Source: Chrysomallon squamiferum (Eukaryota; Mollusca; Gastropoda; Neomphalida; Peltospiridae). Taken from it: DNA of 64,000 bases. The first letter of the stretch is position 1, and each line of letters opens with the position of its first letter. The notes beneath the pieces were generated by a model. The model saw nothing but the letters and a program-made list of their open reading frames with translations, ran no database searches and was not told the DNA's origin. The translations under genes were made by a program, and so were the position numbers. Of this stretch, positions 35,061 to 46,209 are shown one piece after another. The DNA is taken from assembly GCA_012295275.1 (NCBI GenBank), contig CM022670.1:32513938-32577937 (forward strand), written 5' to 3'.

Positions 35061-37415
35061 CTTCCTTCTCAGATATAAATTGCAGATGTTTGCTTCTTTG
35101 AGTTACGAAATGATAATTTAAAACAGGATAGGTATGAAATGTTGATGATGACATCAGTTATATAAAATGATAATGATAAATCAGTTTGACAGAAATAAAT
35201 CAGAATATAATACTGAAATATTTTTGAATACTGTAAAATATATGTATTTCATTTCATCATAATGGTAAACAAAAATATACTAACACTGTCTTGAAGTAGA
35301 ACAGAAGATCAAACAGTTGCCAATTTTGGTGGTTTAAGAACTTCCAGAGTCTAAATATAATATTTCAGATTTAAATAAACATATCTTTCAAAATGAAGCA
35401 AATTCTAATAATTATTATTTCCCTGATATGTACTATAAACCAGAAGTGAAAAAAGAAAATAAGAATAAGACATAATGAGCATAATGATGTTAATATCAGT
35501 AAGTTTACATGCTTAAACTGGGTACAGGCATGCATGTCATGACTCAAAAGTGTCATTTGTCAGCTGTCCTGCAGAAATTCTGGATCAATTATTTTGCAAC
35601 AATAAGGATTCTATTAATAACAGCACAAAGTTCACTAACAACAACATTTATTATGAGTCTGTCCCATTTATCTTCATCACAAATGTGAATGTTGAATTTG
35701 TCAATACTCAGTTTAGATGTTCAATAACGTTGTTGTTATGCTGCAGAGTAAAGTTTTGATCTACAGCAGTATAAGCTAATTGCTGTGACTATATTCATTA
35801 GAACTGGAAATTACTTTTTCTTTTCTCTTCCAAGTATTGATTGGTTAAAGTTCATTTGGTAATTTCAGAATTTTTTTTTCTGGCATCTCTTGATAACTGC
35901 TGAAGATTGTTTCAGTTTTTTTCACAATTTAGATTTAGAAGAGAATGAGTTTATTATTTTTCCCAAAATGTTTTCCGATTATCATTCGTTGAATGTTAAA
36001 AGTTGAATAATCAAGTATAAATTACTGTTCATTTAATTGATTTTTCTTAACTTCAGTTCATTATTTTTTTCTGTTATAATATATTTATTATTATTACTGA
36101 TAGTTTTGATAATGGAAATTTTTGATGATCATTATTTGATAGAAATTTACAAACTATTTTAAGAGTTTGTGATATCGGAAATTCTGGAATAAAACTTTTA
36201 TTCAGTTATGTCTACAAAATACAAAATAAAATTTGTTTCTTTAAAAGGAAAGTACATTTTAAAAATCTGAATGCCTAAAGTAATATCTAGCTGAAAGTTA
36301 ACTACTAATGATATGTCTTGAAATGTGTGAATAACATTTTAGTTTAAAAAAAAGAGGATAAAATAAAGATAAAACCTCTCACATTTCTGTTGTTAATTTT
36401 ACCCTAAACATAAAGTTTGTAAAAACAAAATCATTTCATTCAGTCATTCCTGATTAAACAAATAATTTTATACTTAATTTAATTTTCTTGAATTGTTAAC
36501 ATACTTCAGCCTTTTGACTTAACAGAGCACCAGAACTGAAAGGTGTAAGCATGTCACAGAATTTTAAAATGTCTGCTGGAATAAATGGCATAGATTATTA
36601 TGTTACCAGAAATTGTTATGTAAATCACAACCTAATCCAATAACTGATCAATGGTAACAATATTTTGTTTTGACAAAGTTGTTTGGATTGTAGAAATCTT
36701 CAGAGGGCAACAGCATACTTTGTTCACTGCTGGAATGTCAGCTAGTGCAAATAGTAGGTCTAGTAAAATAATGTTTACCATTATCTGGCATCAGTAAAAC
36801 ATTTTCACTGTCTTTGTCAATAGTCTTCACTTTTCTTGATATCTCAGAACAGGAATCATTTAGGAAATTGTGTTGAGGATGTGGAATACCAAGCTAGGAA
36901 TTACACTGAAAGAAGAACATGGAGGAGGAATTATTTTGATATAATAATGATGTACTCTTTATTAATATTTGGTTATGTGACATCAATAATGAAACTGAAA
37001 ATTGGTTGCCATCACAGAAATAGGCTCTTTTTTTTTTATTAACAGCAAAAAATTATTTATTTCACTGTCTCATAAATGACTATTTGTATGGCATTCATAG
37101 CACTGGAAAGATGTACTAGGAAAGGATCTGTGTTGTGATCAGTTACACCTCAATTCAACAATCTAACATTAAGCCACAGCCCATTTCAAAAATCACTTCA
37201 AAATTCATTGCTTTAATTAATAGATTATAATATTAGTAATCAAATACAATACAGAAGTAGAAATCATGGGAAATATAGAAGTAGGAATAAGTTCAGACAG
37301 AGAACTTGGGGTATATAGAGCTAAAAGTTATTGGAAACATAGAGTTAGGAATCAAATAATTTATAGAACTAGAAATAAGTGAGATTATAGAGATGGAAAT
37401 ATGTGGGAATATAAA
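35061..37415. other. Intron-like stretch, patches of higher complexity at 35530-35760 and 36500-36800
   Basis: 35530-35760 contains CAGCTG and TTATTTTGCAACAATAA (inverted TTATT...AATAA). 36500-36800 contains GGCAACAGCATACTTTG and CTGCTGGAATGTCAGC. Both could be regulatory, but neither has a strong motif group. 37260-37380 shows loosely repeated GAAATA.(G)TGGGAA-ATATAGA words (diverged tandem units). Confidence 0.4.
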
Positions 37416-37424
37416 GCTGATTAT

Positions 37425-37640
37425 ATGTGTGTGTATGTGTGTATATCCCCAACCAAATGTTATTAATATTCTGAATAGTACTGTGTGTGTGTGTGTGTGT
37501 GTCTTTCCTCAACCAAATGTTATTAATATTCTTCTGAATGTGCCTGTGTTGCTGTGTGTGTGTGTGTGTGTCTTTCCTCAACCAAATGTTATTAATATTC
37601 TTCTGAATGTGTCTTTGTTGCTGTGCATGTGTGTGTGATT
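37425..37640. repeat. Three-copy tandem repeat combining a TG microsatellite and a unique 40 bp module
   Basis: ACCAAATGTTATTAATATTC starts at 37452, 37512 and 37581, each copy preceded by CCCAACC or TTTCCTCAACC and separated by TG runs. The spacing differs (60 and 69 bp) because the TG runs and a TGTTGC insert vary. It accounts for the FPQPNVINIL-type repeated frames on both strands. Confidence 0.93.
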
Positions 37641-37689
37641 CTATGTAAATTTTTCTGAGTGGATGCTTGTGTTTTGGTTACTTGCTCTT

Positions 37690-38295
37690 ATAACATTAAT
37701 GATGATTGATAGGTGAGATCCTAATTTCACAGCAAAATATCCCCGAACAAATCACAGCTAATTAATTTTAATACCCTTTTACCTGAGGAGTTACAAGCAA
37801 ACAGTTCTCACAATTTCCTATCACACTAATTAATTACCATCTATGCTTTGTCAGCTGTATCAGATGGAAGCAAATTGAGGCTTCTTGTTGTTTTAGTATC
37901 CAGTTTGAAAGCTTAGTTTCTTTCCAAGGATAATTGAAAGAGAATATGTTTCAAGTTGGCAGCCGAAAGAAGCCAGTTGCCAGTCTTGCTTTCCATTCCA
38001 ATGTCAGCATATCCATGGCTTGGTACCTGCTGCTTTCTGTCATTGCCTGGTGCCAAGCTCAGTGATTTAATTAACACAAATGCCTTGCTGTTTAATGATT
38101 ATGCAGTTACAGTGGCTTCACTTTGATTCTGGCCCCAGTGTGAAACTACTGGGGTAATTTAGTATTGTAATGAGAATGAGATCAGAATAATCCATCATCA
38201 GAGACGCATGTCAATGTGAATTTATTCATTTTTCACACCCTTCATCCAGGCCCTGCTGACCCTGATGTGAAGAGCTATTGTCTGAAATGGAATGA
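37690..38295. promoter_or_regulatory. Strong candidate conserved enhancer (600 bp)
   Basis: The longest stretch of complex, non-repetitive, GC-elevated, non-coding sequence in the window. Visible words include TGATTGAT (37703-37710, PBX-HOX type), TAATTA (37759), TAATTAATTA (37827-37836), the E-box CAGCTG (37852-37857) and TTAATTAA (38067-38074). NFI-like GCCAA half-sites lie near 38052 and in the TTGGCAGCC word near 37958. There is no open frame of note and no repeat. The motif families are well known from developmental enhancers; the function is inferred. Confidence 0.5.
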
Positions 38296-38334
38296 ATCAA
38301 GCATCTGGGGTTTTCTTTTTTTCTTTAACTGACT

Positions 38335-38545
38335 TATCAAACATTTGTGGTCATGTCTTTGGCGTATATCCCTCACAACATTTTGTTTATAGTTCATGGT
38401 CCATATATCTTTTTCTGTGATCTATCTTATCACATCTGGGTCATAGTTTGAGGTACATTGTATTATGTCTTTGACCTATATTAATGAGTTACAATTTCTG
38501 GTGCATACAGTAATATCCTTGACATATACAAAACATCCCTCATGA
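38335..38545. repeat. Weak degenerate repeat, about 60-85 bp units
   Basis: Loose recurrence of (A/T)TGTCTTTG(G/A)C(G/C)TATAT, TCACAACAT(T/C) and ATAGTT(C/T)(A/G)(T/A)GGT words. Copies are too diverged for a precise unit. Confidence 0.35.
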
Positions 38546-39480
38546 CATCTGTGTTGAAACAGCTTATGAACTACTGCCAATTTGTTTCTTTTCTGATATT
38601 CTGGACCATGTGTCACAATCTCTGTAATGTTGGGCATCAAACAGCTGCTAATTTAGCAAACATTCCTGACTCTGTGTAACTGTCCTACATTATTCTGTCA
38701 CAACTTGTGAGATCAGTTGTTTTGTTACTTTGCTAACAGGTATCATTGTATTTTGGTCATGTTTTGGGGCTTCATATCTAATAGGTTTTATTCCCAGTAG
38801 TGACAGTGACTAATACTGACTGATGCCATGCTGTGTTTGAGGTGGAAATTTTGACCAAACTCTTTTGTCACTTTCCTGGCTAACATCCAAACTTAACAAC
38901 AGTAAGACAGTGATGCTTGAAACTTTGTGGAATATAGGATAATAAAACAGTAAGATTTATTTGTAATATGTTTGACCAAACACAAATTCCATGAGTCAGT
39001 AAGGTGAAATTGGATGAGAGGAATTAAAAAATATTTTTGAATAAAAAATTATTATTAACTTCAACATTTCATTGCCTTTTTTATTGCACTAATTATATTT
39101 GTGAGTATGAGAGAGAACATGTATATTTTTTAATGATATTTCTGAATCACCTGGGTTTACAAAGACTCTTTTTGTCTTATATATAATCTAACAATATTTA
39201 TTTTTAAATGTTTAAAGACAAATAGATTTTATTAATTTTATGTGTAATTAGTATGTACATACAGATAGACAAACATACACAAAAACATTTACACATACAT
39301 TTATCAATATTTTTCAGTTTAGAATCAGACAAGATTCAATATAGTTACAATTTCATTCCAAGACCATACAAGAGGATCACTACTGCTATAATTTAGCTGT
39401 AGAAATTTCTTTCTCTTTTTCCAAAGACATGATAGATATTGAACCAAACTTATTTCAGACATATATGTGCTGAAACGTGG
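38546..39480. other. Intron-like stretch, nothing recognisable
   Basis: 38546-38900 is moderately complex; 38950-39350 is AT-rich with a short ACATACA patch near 39255-39300. No gene or motif group supported. Confidence 0.45.
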
Positions 39481-39501
39481 AAAACTCAGCAGACCCTGTA
39501 A

Positions 39502-39708
39502 GATGGATCAATCCTGTGTCCAGACAAGCTCTCTTCCACTGAACAACATCCTGTTGCAATTGATTTGGGAAGACATGTGCCTAATATAGCAAGACATCTT
39601 GACATTATCAAGGCAACAATTCACAAAATGTCACACCATTCACAAGTAATCATGCCCGAAGTATGCTCTCAGAGTGACCAATTCCAAGCTGGATCAATAG
39701 CTCTTTAA
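39502..39708 (+). pseudogene. Transposase-like helix-turn-helix relic (Tc1/mariner type)
   Basis: A stop-free frame of 68 codons with no ATG start. It is immediately preceded by an in-frame TAA (39499-39501) and ended by TAA at 39706. The segment LSSTEQHPVAIDLGR followed by HVPNIARHLDIIKATIHKM has the spacing of the first helix-turn-helix of Tc1-like transposases: LS, about 10 residues, L, then a helix with IAR, a turn, and a helix starting T(V/I). A full element would need about 340 codons and a DDE/D domain; neither is visible, and no terminal inverted repeats were found. The call rests on pattern recognition of a short motif. It is non-functional if correct. Confidence 0.4.
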
Positions 39709-40355
39709 AACCAACTTGTTAATTGTTTTTGCCTCTCTGACAGTGTAAAACAGATTTTTACTCACTTTTTCAGCTTTTATTGCTAAACTGATGCTCTGAA
39801 ATGTTGAAATGCTGATTAGTCTTCATTTTCCAACCAGCCATTCATTCAAATATTCTCCAGCCTGTTCATCTGTCTTTCAGAATGGTGCTCATCACTTCGG
39901 CCATACTTCACATCTGTTTCATTTCACCTTTTAGTTCCTTGTGGGGCTTTTTTAATTCAGATCCTGATTGACAGTGAAATAATTGAGAAATTAATTATAA
40001 TGAATTTGTCAACCAATTTCATACATCTGGTATGATATAATTTTTACCCATTCTAAACTACTGCAGAAATATGCCTATAATTCCCTTGCATTAAGAGTAT
40101 AGCCATAGATTTAATTCTGTAGAAAAGATCATTATTTAGAAATATACCTTGGCAGTCTGATTTCCAAATCTGTTCTTTTTATGCCTTTTCCTGCCCTAAC
40201 CAGTTTTACCTAAATGATTTATTGAATGCTGTGATATGTTCTGAGGATGCTACATGTGTGAGCTGCGTAATGTAATGGCAGAAACATGTTTTCTCTCTTT
40301 GAACATGCTTTTTTTTTTTTGTACTGTTTGATGTGAAGTATCCATGTCACTAGTG
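39709..40355. other. Intron-like stretch, nothing recognisable
   Basis: 39709-39960 is less AT-rich and may be the remainder of the decayed element at 39502-39708, but no frame persists. Confidence 0.4.
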
Positions 40356-40359
40356 GAAA

Positions 40360-40422
40360 TTTCTCTATTAGCTTAATTGGTAGAGTATATGATTCATATA
40401 CTGAGGTTATCTTTCCAGACAG
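40360..40422 (+). repeat. tRNA-like SINE head (A box intact)
   Basis: TTAGCTTAATTGGTAGAG matches the tRNA D arm and pol III A box closely. It is followed by TATATGATTCATATAC, an anticodon-arm-like palindrome, then GAGGTTATCTTTCC in the place of the B box with two or three mismatches. There is no acceptor-stem pairing, so this is a retroposon relic and not a tRNA gene. Confidence 0.55.
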
Positions 40423-41020
40423 CATTAAGACTCAGTAAATTATAAAAAAATAAAAATAATGTTTTTTTAAAAATTATAATGGAAAGATTAATAAATTAAT
40501 TTATTCCTTACCTAAGATTAATTGAAGAAATAATGTTTATCAGTATTGTTTTATGATTAAAATACTTCTATGTTTGTTCCTCTTGTGTGTAATATTTAGT
40601 TGATAAGTTCACATGTACTTGTTTTAACATATCATTTTCATTTTTACCTCTTTTTTTTCATTTCTCTACATTGGAGATGGGTTTTTTTCATTGTTATTTG
40701 GTGTTTTTTTTGGGGGGGTTTGTAGTTGGGTTCTTTGGCTTCACATAGGATATAGGCCTAATTATAACTAATTAATGATAAGGAAAGAGTTCATGAACTT
40801 TGATTATTTCAGTCAGTGCATGTTGCATGTAGTGAAAAACAACAAAAAAAAGTCTGTGCATAAACAGAAAATCTCCCACTATTTACAATCAACATCATTT
40901 GGCTTCGAGTTTCTGTTTTTAAAGTCAACAAGAACATTTTTGTAACAAGGAACTTCTGCCAAAATTACAGACCCATTTACTTACCTAAGTTGTTCAGCGA
41001 GTTATTGAAACTGTTCCTCC
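40423..41020. other. AT-rich stretch, short G/T-rich patch
   Basis: G/T-rich low-complexity patch at 40677-40740. Nothing else supported. Confidence 0.5.
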
Positions 41021-41023
41021 TCA

Positions 41024-41300
41024 GAAAGTGAGAGAGAATGAGATAGATAGAGCGATAGAGGATGGAGAAGATAAAGGGAGGGAGGAGAAGATAGATAGTG
41101 GGAAAGAGAATGACAGAGAGAGATAGAAAACAGAGATAGAGAACAGAGAAAGAGAGAGAGCAAGAGTAAGAATGACTGAGAGGTGTGAAAAAAGGAAGAG
41201 AGAAACAGATGGAAGATCATCCGAGAGAGAGAATGGGAGATTCTATATTTTCTTGAATAAAATTAGTTAAGGAGAGAGAGGGAAAGATGGACAGAGACAG
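41024..41300. repeat. Polypurine (GA-rich) tract
   Basis: About 280 bp with very few pyrimidines on the + strand, of GAGAGA, GATAGA and GGGAGG words, only partly periodic. Long homopurine tracts can form triplex (H-DNA) in vitro. The overlapping minus frame rich in S and L is an artefact. Confidence 0.9.
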
Positions 41301-42045
41301 AAATAAAAAATATCATTACCTCAGGCTGGATTTTCAATAATGCTGAAAGATTTAATAGTAAAATAATATGTCTGAATGTTTGTGTTTGGATCTCACAACA
41401 GCTGGTGCGTGTTCTCTAGTAAACTGTTGTGAGTAATGTAGGCAAATTTTTGAAAGAGTTTTCTTTTTAATTTAAAAAGTCTAACAAATTATTAAGATAA
41501 AATTTATGAAAAGATGTAAAAATCAAATCTAAAGAAAAAATTTTTTTTTTTTTTTAAGAATCTAAGAAATAAATTAAAATGTAGAAAAAAATAAAATAAA
41601 ATGTAGGAAAAATCAATAAAAATGTTGAAAAATGAAAATATAGCTTTACTGCATGTAAATATTTCACAAGGAGAACCAGACTGAAAAAATATTTACAATA
41701 TTTTTACCAGTCTGAAAACAATCTTTACTTATATAGCATATAACTGACATTAAAAGAGTATATATCAAATATAATACTTAGAACTAGAAAATAAGATAAA
41801 TTATAAAAACACAGTTTTGTTTTACAAATTCTTTGGCTCCAATATACTTAATTGCATTCAATTTCATCATCTTCCAATAACAAATCAAAAATTTTAGTTT
41901 TTATTTTGATATCTGTAAAACAAAAATAAATGTCTAGTTACCTAAGATGAAGACTTTGTAAATAGAGTTGGAAATTATTATTTTTGTAAAGGTGATATTG
42001 ATCTTTTAGGGTAGACAGTCTCTCTAAAGTGAAACTTATAAAGTT
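41301..42045. other. AT-rich stretch with A-rich tracts
   Basis: Poly-T at 41540-41556 and AAAT-rich sequence at 41570-41640. No supported feature. Confidence 0.5.
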
Positions 42046-42084
42046 GTTGGTATATGTCATCTGTGGTGAGCATATGAAAAACTG

Positions 42085-42335
42085 AGTTAAAGTTCTAAGG
42101 TTGGGATTGAAAAATAAAGGTTTACCTTATATATTTGGGATTCTAAATCATTTGAATGGTATCGAAAAAAGTGAGCTTAAGTTTCAGAAATTTTGGATTA
42201 TAAATTATTTGAGGGTGCCTGAAAGTTAAACTTGTATTTTATAAATAATCTTATTGGTGTCTTAAAAAGCAGCTAACTTTCAAAGATTTGGAATCTAAAT
42301 CATACGAAGGGTGCCAGAAAAAAAACAAAAATGAG
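42085..42335. repeat. Degenerate tandem array, about 50 bp unit
   Basis: Words of the type TTGGGATTCTAAATCATTTGAA, then GGGTGCC(A/T)GAAA, then A(G)TTTCA(A)GA recur about four times (anchors near 42137, 42192, 42240 and 42288). Confidence 0.6.
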
Positions 42336-42524
42336 ATACATTTTCAACAGTTACAATTCATTGGCAATGATGTCTGTAAAAGTAAGATGAATTTTCTACT
42401 GATATTTGATACATATTTAGGTGGTGCTATTTTAGGCTTCATTATTAGCATTTGACAACATCAACTGTCTGCACACATCAACAAATCTTGATGTATGAAA
42501 ATGAATTTATTATATTCTTCTGAG

Positions 42525-42850
42525 CAGACAGAATTGATTGCCCTTCTAAAGGTAGTAGCAAAGTCATATAATCATTTTAGCGTAAGAAGAAATGTTTCCA
42601 TTTCACTTTGTCTGTCTTGTGAGCAATCAATATCTGCTTGCTGTGTATAAATAGGCTGTCACTAATCATAACTAATTCAGTCTGTGGTGTAAGAATTCTC
42701 TCCACTGGGCACCCACTTGACCCCCTTTTAAGGTCCCATTGAATGGAATGGCTTCTCTCCCAGCACTGTTCATAATTGTTGTATTCTGAGTGTGAATTGC
42801 AATCAATAGCTGTATATGTCTGTGTTTGTAATAAAAGATGAGATTTCATA
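42525..42850. promoter_or_regulatory. Candidate regulatory element with three GCAATCAAT sites
   Basis: The 9-mer GCAATCAAT occurs at 42623-42631 and 42799-42807 on the + strand and, as ATTGATTGC, at 42533-42541. The core ATCAAT/ATTGAT is the known recognition word of Onecut (HNF6) cut-homeodomain factors, and the spacing is irregular. The block is complex and non-repetitive, with a TATAAATA word near 42647. A 90-codon minus frame (42577-42849) overlaps but has no splice or start context, so I treat it as chance. Confidence 0.4.
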
Positions 42851-43255
42851 AAAATATTTCCATAAAAAATAATTCATGCTTGATGTTAGGAAGTAATCCC
42901 AATTACTCTGTTACAAATACGTCAGTCTGTGTGTGTTTGACGTCTATGCAACCACAAGTCTTGTTTGATCAGCTTTGATATTGATGTGTCTCACATTTGT
43001 TGTTTTTTTTTTTTTTCTTCAAAGGAAAACTGAGTTCATTTTTGAATAATTGTTTTGATTAGAAAAAGCTGCTGAAATGAAAATAATCTAGAGTTAGAGT
43101 AATATTTTGGAAAATGTTTTGAATTTGATATAACATCAGTAAAATATTTCTACATATAGTGGATAGGGTGACTGATTAATACTGAAAAGTATGAAGCTGG
43201 CCTGGATTTCTTTTCCTCTGACATTCCATAATATAGTTTTATTTTCAATAATAAC
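42851..43255. other. AT-rich stretch, nothing recognisable
   Basis: Poly-T at 43002-43016; no supported feature. Confidence 0.5.
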
Positions 43256-43281
43256 CACACACACACACACACACACACACA
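43256..43281. repeat. (AC)n microsatellite
   Basis: About 13 AC units. Confidence 0.95.
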
Positions 43282-43599
43282 GACATATCATATATACAAA
43301 TATATACACACCTGCCTACATATCTTACACATATAATATATTTGCAAAGACCCATAGACATTATATTACATTTCTTTTCTCCATACACCAACATCAAAAC
43401 ATTATCATACACAGGAAATGTTACAGATTTTATTAGATTTTATCCTTGCAGATAAATTCTACGCATTTTGAATAAATGATAACTGACCTATAAACATAAA
43501 GAAAAATCACTGATAAAAAAAAAAGCTGCAAACATTGTTTGTTCATCTGTTAAATTAATAATCGCATTCTCATATATCAAACAATATTTTACCATCTAA

Positions 43600-43850
43600 G
43601 ATTTGTATTACAGCTTGTAACCCGGGGGGCTAAGCAAGCAATGTTACATAGCGTGACATCAGGAATATTGGAAAATTCCCACATCACTTCATTTTATTTA
43701 GCAGGAAATTCCACTGGGAGAAGGAAAACTATTTCTGTCTGTGAGTTATTGCTGAAGCGTGTACTAAAAAGTCTTCTATTTTTTATTTTGATGTCACAGG
43801 TAGTAATTTGCTTATCTTCACCAGACAGCCATCACTGATTTCATTTCTGC
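43600..43850. promoter_or_regulatory. Candidate regulatory element with CSL- and kB-like sites
   Basis: TTCCCACA (43676-43683) is, reversed, TGTGGGAA, the CSL/Su(H) consensus. It overlaps GGAAAATTCCC, which is kB-like when read in reverse. A second GGAAATTCCAC lies about 30 bp away. CCCGGGGGG near 43621 is an unusual GC run here. Complex, non-repetitive block; function inferred. Confidence 0.35.
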
Positions 43851-45840
43851 AAGACAGTTAGTGTCAGTTGTCAGTTATTCTTTACTTCCTTTTCAAAAAT
43901 GAGATCAACACTTTAAAAGAAGCATTTCAAGACTTTTTACTATACACATGTATATATACATAAATACAGGCACATATACTGATATGTCTACAGACGATAT
44001 ACCTACACACCCATTCACATACATTCACACATACATATATACATACATACATATAGACACATACACAATTATTTAATTAATCTCCAGTGATAAAATTGTT
44101 TTAAAATGTATTCTGCCACTTGGTTATTTACAAATGACACTGACAAACATAACTCAAGAGTATACTCACAGAATTAAAATGCTTTAAATAATTTTCAGTG
44201 ATGTTTTAAAATGTTATCTTTTGTTTAAAGGCAGAAAAAAGTAATTTAAAAATGTCTTCTGCCTCTTCTGTACTTAGCACTTGGTGATGAAAACAGACAT
44301 AAATAAAAACATGCTGTAGGCAGTGTTCAAGATATTTCTGTATTTCCTAATTTGCTTTTTGTCAAAATATCCATTTTAAAATCTTCTACCGTTTCTTTTT
44401 AAACATCTAACACTAATAAGCGTAAATAAAAGAAAACCATGCTGACCCATATAAAACCAATTTAAATAATTAACTATTCAAAATTCTTAAAGAATGTTTT
44501 TATTTCTTTTTAATTTTTTTTTATTAAATATGTTTTACAGTTTTTTAAATGTTAAGAGTTTAAAATGGGTTCAATAATTTTATTATGTTAGCACTGTCAG
44601 TAATAAATATGCACACATATAAATAAAAAATAAACCCATCAACAAAAACAAAAACAAAAATTGTTATTAAATTTAAAAAAACAAAAAAACAAACAAAAAA
44701 AACAGTTGTTCAAGATTTGAAAATGTTTATTTTGTTCATTTAAGATTTCCTATTAATCAATGAAGTATCAGTTTGAAAATGTATTTCTGTGTTTAATCTC
44801 TGATAGACATATAAAACCGAGAGAGAGAGAGAGAGAGCACAGACTAAAAGAAATTTACTATAATCATAAACAGGTTACAGTATTTGTAAAGTTTCATGTC
44901 TTATTTGATTTTTTTTTTCTGTTAGCATGTATTTAAGTTAAAGCTCTGTAAAGATTTGGCTCATTTTCAAGAACCTTCTCCAGACTTAAAGAAGAAACTG
45001 TTAACAACATATGTACTGCTGTCCATTCTAATTCTTCTAACATTTTCTTTCTTTTTTTTTCAAAACAGAAAATTCAATAGAATTTAATTAAGTTTGTTAT
45101 AAACTATTTTTATATTTTTTTAAAAATTAACTATTATCAGAAGCTTGGACATTTGAGAAAGAGAAAACAGGAATAACATAGATATTGGTTGTTTTTTGTT
45201 TTCTTTCAAGTTGTTTTTGAATGATTTTAGTTGTTGTTTTCACTTCTGTAAATAATCCTGTCTGCTTAGTTTCAAAGAAGTAAAAGAAAACAAAAACAAC
45301 AGAAGGCAGATGGTAAATGTCACAGTAAGTAATAATCTACTCTCTAATGAGAGCAAAGAAAATTTGTAAAAAGTCATTCATCTTGTAAGCTCTGGGTGTT
45401 TGAGTCATCTGTTAAAACAAAAGAAGAAAAATAAATCATTCATTATTTGCTTAATCAAAATACAAAATTTAATATCTTTTACTTACTGTCATGCTGGTGT
45501 ATACATAAACTCTGTAGCTGTAACCATATGGTTAGTAGAGTCCTGACATGAGGAATGATAGATCATTAGATCAACCCTCAGCAGTATTACCCTTTTGAGC
45601 AATTTTCAGTTCAAGCCAGTGCTCTGTGTTAGGTATGTGAAAGCTATATTATATATATATATATACCACCACACATATCTATGTATTTGTTTACCTGATT
45701 CTTTACTTCTTAATTTTTCTAAATTAAAACAGAAATAAAATGTTCATTACTTAATACTAATAAATTTATATATAAAGAGAAAACCAAAAAAAAAAAAAAA
45801 AAATTATTTTATATATATGTATGTGGATACTTCTTTATAA
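43851..45840. other. Intron-like AT-rich stretch with simple repeats
   Basis: ACATA-rich microsatellite at 43940-44070, AAAC-type runs at 44640-44705, (GA)n at 44819-44838, (TA) at 45650-45664, poly-A at 45786-45803. 45520-45620 carries TTAGATCAACCCTC and TTCAGTTCAAGCC words resembling SINE B boxes, too eroded to call. Confidence 0.5.
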
Positions 45841-45980
45841 TTATGAGTCTCTCTCTGTGTGTGTGTGTGTGTGTGTTACTTTACACAGAAGTGAAACACA
45901 TTGCTATTTGATATTCAAGAGTGTTTTAACCAGACTTGTCTAGCAAAAGTAGACTCTTGAAAGGCTTTTGTCTTCAGCAG

Positions 45981-46196
45981 TCAGTGTAAAATGATTCTGA
46001 TGTGAATCTGGAAACAGGTGGAGAGGTTTTCTGTAAGCTGATGTACTTTGTGGCCTCTGTCATCTTCTGCACTGGCCTTAATCAGCCGTTTGATCATGAG
46101 AAGATCACCCATTGGTGATTCTGATAGTCTATGTATAGCATTCTTGAGATGATGTGTCATGTACCTAGCACATCTGTTAACCCAAGTTTTCTTTTG
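45981..46196 (-). pseudogene. Coding-like minus-strand fragment, unknown identity
   Basis: Reading the minus strand from about 46196 gives about 71 codons to a TGA at 45981-45983. The product starts KKTWVNRCARYMTHHLKNAIHR and later contains GDLLMIKRLIKASAEDDRGH. Unlike the AT-driven frames, it has mixed codon usage, charged amphipathic helices and a balanced composition. The frame continues upstream only through a CA/TG microsatellite, so any real start or acceptor lies near 46190. It could be a terminal exon, a processed pseudogene or a transposon fragment. No family is recognised, and I call it pseudogene only because no complete gene structure is visible. Confidence 0.3.
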
Positions 46197-46209
46197 TATT
46201 ATTTCTATG

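Noticed and set aside
37369-37638. Repeat protein with FPQPNVINIL units
   Set aside because: It arises from a three-copy DNA repeat with TG runs, and spacing changes reflect DNA slippage. No exon signals.
40360-40422. Functional tRNA gene
   Set aside because: The D arm is good, but there is no acceptor-stem pairing and the T arm is degenerate; a SINE relic is more likely.
42577-42849. 90-codon minus frame as a gene
   Set aside because: No donor or acceptor in context and no recognisable domain; the regulatory-motif interpretation fits the block better.
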